From contig JBAIAC010000008.1 of assembly GCA_037349315.1 (NCBI GenBank), positions 38,786,001 through 38,850,000 of the forward strand: DNA of 64,000 bases, written 5' to 3'. Position 1 is the stretch's first letter. Each line of letters starts with the position of its first letter. Below the pieces are notes generated by a model that was given only the letters and a program-made list of their open reading frames with translations, was not told where the DNA came from and did no database searches. Source of the DNA: Chelydra serpentina (Eukaryota > Chordata > Testudines > Chelydridae). This document shows positions 60,115 through 64,000 of the stretch, in pieces. A program made the position numbers and the translations under genes.

Positions 60115-60332
60115 AGAAGGGCAAAATGTACTGACTCCTCTTCCTCTCAGGTGTAGATCATGGAAGTGCATGAAGCTTGCAATGAGATCCTGGGACGAGT
60201 GAGGCTGCAGAGGTGGCCAGATTCTACCCCTTCATCTACACAGACTCCGGGATCCTTCTGTGATGAATCTGAAAGAGCAATTGGACCCAATATTATTTTT
60301 GTTTTAATAGTTGTAGTAGCTGTAGAAAGGAA

Positions 60333-60435
60333 GGACAGTTCACTGCTTAGGGTGCTAGCCTGGGACTTGTAAGACCTGGGTTCAATTGCCAGCTCTGCCA
60401 CAGACTTCCCCGGTGACCATGGGCAAGTCATTTAG
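60333..60435 (+). repeat. MIR/tRNA-head SINE fragment, plus orientation
   Basis: GCTTAGGGTGCTAGCCTGGG, CCTGGGTTCAATTGCCAGCT and CTCTGCCACAGACTTCC include an A-box-like and a B-box-like (GGTTCAATTGC) sequence, followed by GGGCAAGTCATTTAGG. Confidence 0.7.
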
Positions 60436-61095
60436 GGTGGGATCCACAAAGGGACTTCTGCGTTGCAAGGCTGAGAGTCATGGCACTTAACTTTTATATG
60501 ACTAGAAAAATTACAGGAACAACACTGTGATCCGCAAAGCCAGGTTTGACACCTAGACTCCCTATACAATGCACCTAAGAAGGCAATCCACTAAAATCCA
60601 GCATGCTAGGCAGGGAGACCCCTAAACTAGGCAGTGTGAGATGCCAACAACAGGAGTGTGTGCTAAACACTGCCCCCTTTTGGAGTTAGGAGGCTTATCT
60701 CTGTTTAGCAAGTCATGAACAGGAACCCAGTGCCTAAGACACTTCTTGAGGGAATGAGTTTGGTGCCCACCTTGCTCCACCCAAAATGGCCAGAGGGGAT
60801 CATGCCCACTTTCTAACCTTTAGCCTTCTTGCCTAGAAGTGGGAGACCCATATTCAAATTCCCCCTCTCTGCCAGAAGGGGAAAAAGGATTTGAAGAGGG
60901 CTCTTCCACTTCTCTGGAGGGTGCTCTAATGATTGGACTATAGAGTCACTCTCACCCTTCCCCTGGCTCAATGACTATTTAAGTATTTATCAATGGAACA
61001 GTCATGGGGTGGGAGGGCAGGAAGGGAGTGCATGACTCTGTAACCCAATGGTTAGGGATCCGAGGTGGGAGACCCTGGGTTCAACCCCCCTGCTC
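60436..61095 (+). repeat. Possible composite old SINE region
   Basis: Near its end, GTAACCCAATGGTTAGGGAT and GACCCTGGGTTCAACCCCCC again resemble tRNA-derived A and B boxes, with CTAATGATTGGACTATAGAG earlier. I cannot assign a family; this is a repeat-like stretch, not a functional tRNA gene. Confidence 0.35.
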
Positions 61096-61747
61096 CAGTC
61101 TTGTTCATTATTTATCCACAAACAGCATAAACAGGAGAGACTGAGAGAGTCCCAGATATGGATCTGATTTTCCATTGTCTAAGCATATTACATCAACTGT
61201 GCCAGTGTTTCTATCACTACTAGCAATGCAGAAGCTGTGACAAGAAGAGGCACAATAACCAGGTCTGTCACATGCCACCACAATACAAAGAAAAATGGAC
61301 TGAGAGAAAGTCACTAAAACATAACAATGTGACCCTCCACAAACAGTTATTTGACTACAGAGGAAGCTGTTTCAGAAATGGTACAATGTGGTGACATGCC
61401 TTTAGAGATGAGCTTCCTAGAGAGAAAGTCTGCCTGGGGTACTGTGAAGCTCTTGTTACGCACAGCCAATTGGAATGACACAGAGTAAAGCAGAGCTCTT
61501 GCAAACTCCTTACACACTGAGTATTCACTGCACACCGTATGTTACTTGAAAGTTATTTTCCATTTTGGCAGAATTATGTGCAGTAAAGAATTAATGGGAC
61601 TCAAATGCTCCTTAATGGATTAATGTAAATATACACTATGTGAAAGCAAGAATGAGGGCCCAGGCTGTGGTATCTGTGATTTCTGATTGTGTAAAAGTCC
61701 TACTGTGAAACTGATGGTTCTGAAAACTATAGTCAGGGAAAGCAGTA
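61096..61747. other. Unannotated sequence
   Basis: Nothing supported. Confidence 0.5.
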
Positions 61748-61755
61748 TCGTAAGT

Positions 61756-62087
61756 CAGGGATCAGCAACGTTTGGCACACGGCCCGCCAGGGTAAGCCCC
61801 CTGGCGGGCCGGGCTGGTTTGTTTACATGCCACATCCACAGGTTCGGCTGATCGCAGCTCCCACTAGCCGCAGTTCACCATTCTAGGCCAATGAGGGGTG
61901 CGGGAAGCAGTGCGGGCTGAGGGATGTGCTGGCTGCCGCTTCCCGCAGCCCCCATTGGCCTAGAGCGGCGAACTATGGCCAGTGGGAGTTGCGATTGGCC
62001 GAACTTGCGGATGCAGCAGGTAAATAAAGCAGCCCAGCCTGCTGGGGGGTTACCTTGGCAGACTGCATGCCAAAGGTTGCCAATCCG
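61756..62087. mobile_element. 332-bp palindromic hAT MITE (copy B)
   Basis: Same family and same length as 57254-57585. Starts CAGGGATCAGCAACGTTTGG and ends GGTTGCCAATCCG. The flanking 8 bp TCGTAAGT (61748-61755) and TCGAAAGT (62088-62095) differ at one position. GC-rich inverted arms. Confidence 0.88.
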
Positions 62088-62103
62088 TCGAAAGTTATGA
62101 ATA

Positions 62104-62223
62104 GGGTGACCAGATGTCCCGATTTTATAGGGACAGTCCTGATTTTGGGGTCTTTTTCTTATATAGGCTCCTATTACCCCCCAACCCCTGTACCGATTTT
62201 TCACACTTGCTCTCTGGTCACCC
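62104..62223. mobile_element. mariner/Tc1-type palindromic MITE, 120 bp
   Basis: Ends GGGTGACCAGATGTCCCG and, inverted, GGGTGACCAGAGAGCAAG, between TA dinucleotides (62102-62103 and 62224-62225). It lies 8 bp beyond the TSD of the preceding hAT MITE. Confidence 0.88.
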
Positions 62224-62225
62224 TA

Positions 62226-63185
62226 GTTATGAAGTAGCCATCAGAACATGCCAGAAACTGCTTCAAAAATCTCCACGGAAATGGACCATTAAGCTCTGTC
62301 CAACGCTACACATTAATTTCGCGGAAAATAAACAGGTGTGCTTAGCTGTTGCTAATAATTATTTCAGGTGGCCAAAAGGGATATACACAACCAACACTTC
62401 TGCTGCTAAATTCTTGTCTACACAAGAAAACAAAATCAGCTGAAATTTGCACCTTTACTTACTTCACTGTAAGTCTGTGTGGCCATTCTTATTCCAAAAT
62501 ATAAACATCCAAACCTACACTTGCACCAAAATAAATAACCGATTGAAGAATTTAGGTAACTTACATGCAACAAATGCTTTCCTTCAGACATACTTTCAGA
62601 TAATGGTCCTCAATTCATTTGAAGAACTCCAGAGATGACTGAGGAGTAATCAGCAAAGCAGCTGGTTAGCACTGCTTATCACTCAAATAAATTAGCAAAA
62701 TGCTTTAGGCAGATGCTAAAGTATATTGGAAAAGAAGTGAAGGCAGAAAGCAACAACTTTGTGTTGTAAATACTCTATCATGTAGGCCTACACAACACTG
62801 TACCACTCAGAAGACTACACATTTATTTTTAAATCATCACATAGAAAATTTGATGTAACTGACTTAGACTAGATTCAGCAAAAGAATTGGATGAAAAACA
62901 GCACTGAGTAACTGAACCACAGAATATCCCTCACAGGATCCTATGCCTAGGCTAGAGAATTTGGGTAGGAAATTACAAGGAGAAAAGGAGAGAGGAGGGG
63001 AGAAAGGTATTATCAGAAAGATATTGGGATTAGTGACATACCTGACAGAAATTAAAGAGAAGATGATGAAGGAACATACTGACCAATCATTCAAGATACA
63101 GGTTAAGAAAAAGGGAAAGTACTAGAAGGGAAATGCTCATGAAAACATTTTTAGTGGAAAGGAAAGTAGTTATGCTTTTTAGTAG
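62226..63185. other. Unannotated sequence
   Basis: Nothing supported. Confidence 0.5.
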
Positions 63186-63386
63186 CCTGTGTAATGGGTT
63201 AATCCTGAGCCAGAGTTTGCCTCGGCCCTTTCAGTGTGGGACCAAGGTCTTGCTAGTGCTGTAACAGCATATTTGTTGCAGAAAGAGAGATTAAGCCTTA
63301 GCTAATGCTGAATTAGTATATTTATTGCCAAAGGTATGACTTCAGTGCCTTCCGCTCCTGCGCAGTATGAGTTGTTTACTTGTGTG

Positions 63387-63396
63387 TATAAATATG
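63387..63396 (+). promoter_or_regulatory. TATA-like box within the solo LTR
   Basis: TATAAATATG about 70 bp before the AATAAA, in the position expected for the U3 promoter of an LTR. Confidence 0.5.
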
Positions 63397-63455
63397 CCCT
63401 GTAACGGTCCTTCGTTGTTCGGACCCACCCATTTCTGTTTGTAGCATGTGTGTAG

Positions 63456-63461
63456 AATAAA
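63456..63461 (+). terminator. Poly(A) signal within the solo LTR
   Basis: AATAAA in AGAATAAAGCTTTGAACTC, with the U5 region following to 63540. Confidence 0.6.
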
Positions 63462-63699
63462 GCTTTGAACTCTCTACCATTGTCTGCCTCCCTTTGACCA
63501 GAGCAAAGAACGAACCAGGAAAGAGTTAATTCTCTTAACACCTGCAAAAGATAAAAGTGAAAATGTTACTGAGGAAGCGGCATCTCTGCACAGATAAGGA
63601 AGCTGGGAGAGCAAGGTACTTAAATATCTCTGAGAATCTGGGCCCAAAGACTTGTCGAAAGCTGGCAGCATTGCCTGAGACACCCAACCTTTTAGATTA

Positions 63700-63824
63700 G
63701 GTCTATACTTAAAACTGTTGCCAGTAGAGCAATGTTAAGTAGCGGTGTGGGTTTTTAAAACTACATTTTTACACTGGCAAAAGCCCTAGTGTATCATTAA
63801 ACCTCTTCTGATACAGACTAGACC
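63700..63824. mobile_element. Small Harbinger-like MITE, 125 bp
   Basis: Starts GGTCTATACTTAAAAC and ends ATACAGACTAGACC (inverted GGTCTAGTCTGTAT), flanked by TTA at 63697-63699 and 63825-63827. Old and diverged; the terminal match is short. Confidence 0.6.
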
Positions 63825-64000
63825 TTAGTGACTTAACTTGGTTAACAAGTTCTTAGCTGGAGTACACATTGACTGTCTGCAGCTACTGTTCTGTCAGCCA
63901 TTTTGGCATCTCTTGTTTTTTTCAGACTTTAATTCTCTTTTCTCCAGAAGCAGTTTGAAGAAACACGTTATAAGTGGGTATAAATTGTTTCCAGCCATTC

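Larger units (their letters stand above)
63190..63540 (+). repeat. Solo LTR of an endogenous retrovirus, 351 bp
   Basis: Begins TGTAATGGGTTAATCC and ends TTAATTCTCTTAACA, so it has TG...CA ends with short inverted terminal repeats, and is flanked by a 4-bp duplication CCTG (63186-63189 and 63541-63544). A TATA-like TATAAATATG lies near 63387 and a poly(A) signal AATAAAGCTTTG near 63456, the U3-R-U5 order expected of an LTR. No internal retroviral genes are present. A 4-bp TSD is usual for class I (gamma-type) elements. Confidence 0.85.

Noticed and set aside
60360..61095. Possible tRNA genes from A-box and B-box words
   Set aside because: No cloverleaf can be formed around GGTTCAATTGC or GGTTCAACCCC; they are SINE heads.

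Overview
This window reads as a stretch of amniote nuclear genome, most probably from a turtle, or failing that another non-avian reptile. It is AT-rich, carries no prokaryotic-style gene organisation, and is packed with interspersed repeats that I associate with turtle and archelosaur genomes: CR1 LINE 3' ends, a Penelope-like element with its usual 3' tail, PIF/Harbinger elements and their MITEs, several non-autonomous hAT families, MIR/CORE-type SINEs, a Ty3/Gypsy remnant and a retroviral solo LTR. I found no convincing exon of a host gene, so the window is probably intergenic or lies inside a very large intron. Repeat family assignments are from memory; boundaries resting on terminal inverted repeats (TIRs) and target-site duplications (TSDs) were read directly from the sequence.

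The centrepiece is a complete 5,133-bp PIF/Harbinger transposon at 38715-43847, flanked by a TAA duplication. It has two convergent genes. The plus-strand DDE transposase is open except for one TAG codon. The minus-strand Myb/SANT-like accessory gene has two exons with good splice signals and a poly(A) signal, and its intron holds a minisatellite of about 77 bp period. Related short MITEs are scattered around it (25770-26063 and 26067-26352 in tandem, 44486, 48386, 63700).

Region by region. 1-12.5 kb: mostly unique sequence with old SINE fragments. 12.5-15 kb: an unusual hAT composite made of two inverted transposase 3' ends, with a second hAT-like element and a CR1 fragment inside. 17-18.5 kb: CR1, MIR and a GC-rich palindromic-ended element. 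22-24 kb: MIR, a hAT MITE and a pogo/Tigger-like MITE. 25.8-28.4 kb: tandem Harbinger MITEs and a GC-rich hAT-like element. 30.5-33.9 kb: a decayed minus-strand Gypsy gag-pol interrupted by a 181-bp hAT MITE. 35.9-37.7 kb: two LTR-like blocks. 38.7-43.8 kb: the Harbinger element. 44-49.5 kb: MITEs, SINEs and a 140-bp tandem duplication. 51.6-53.4 kb: a Penelope-like element with RT and GIY-YIG remnants. 54 kb: diverged CR1. 57-64 kb: two same-family 332-bp hAT MITEs, a mariner-like MITE, a solo LTR and a small Harbinger-like MITE.

Functionally, the only genes that appear to work together are the transposase and Myb-like protein of the Harbinger element. In this superfamily the Myb-like protein is known to help the transposase enter the nucleus and bind the transposon ends. 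Everything else coding is a transposon remnant broken by stops, frameshifts or catalytic substitutions.
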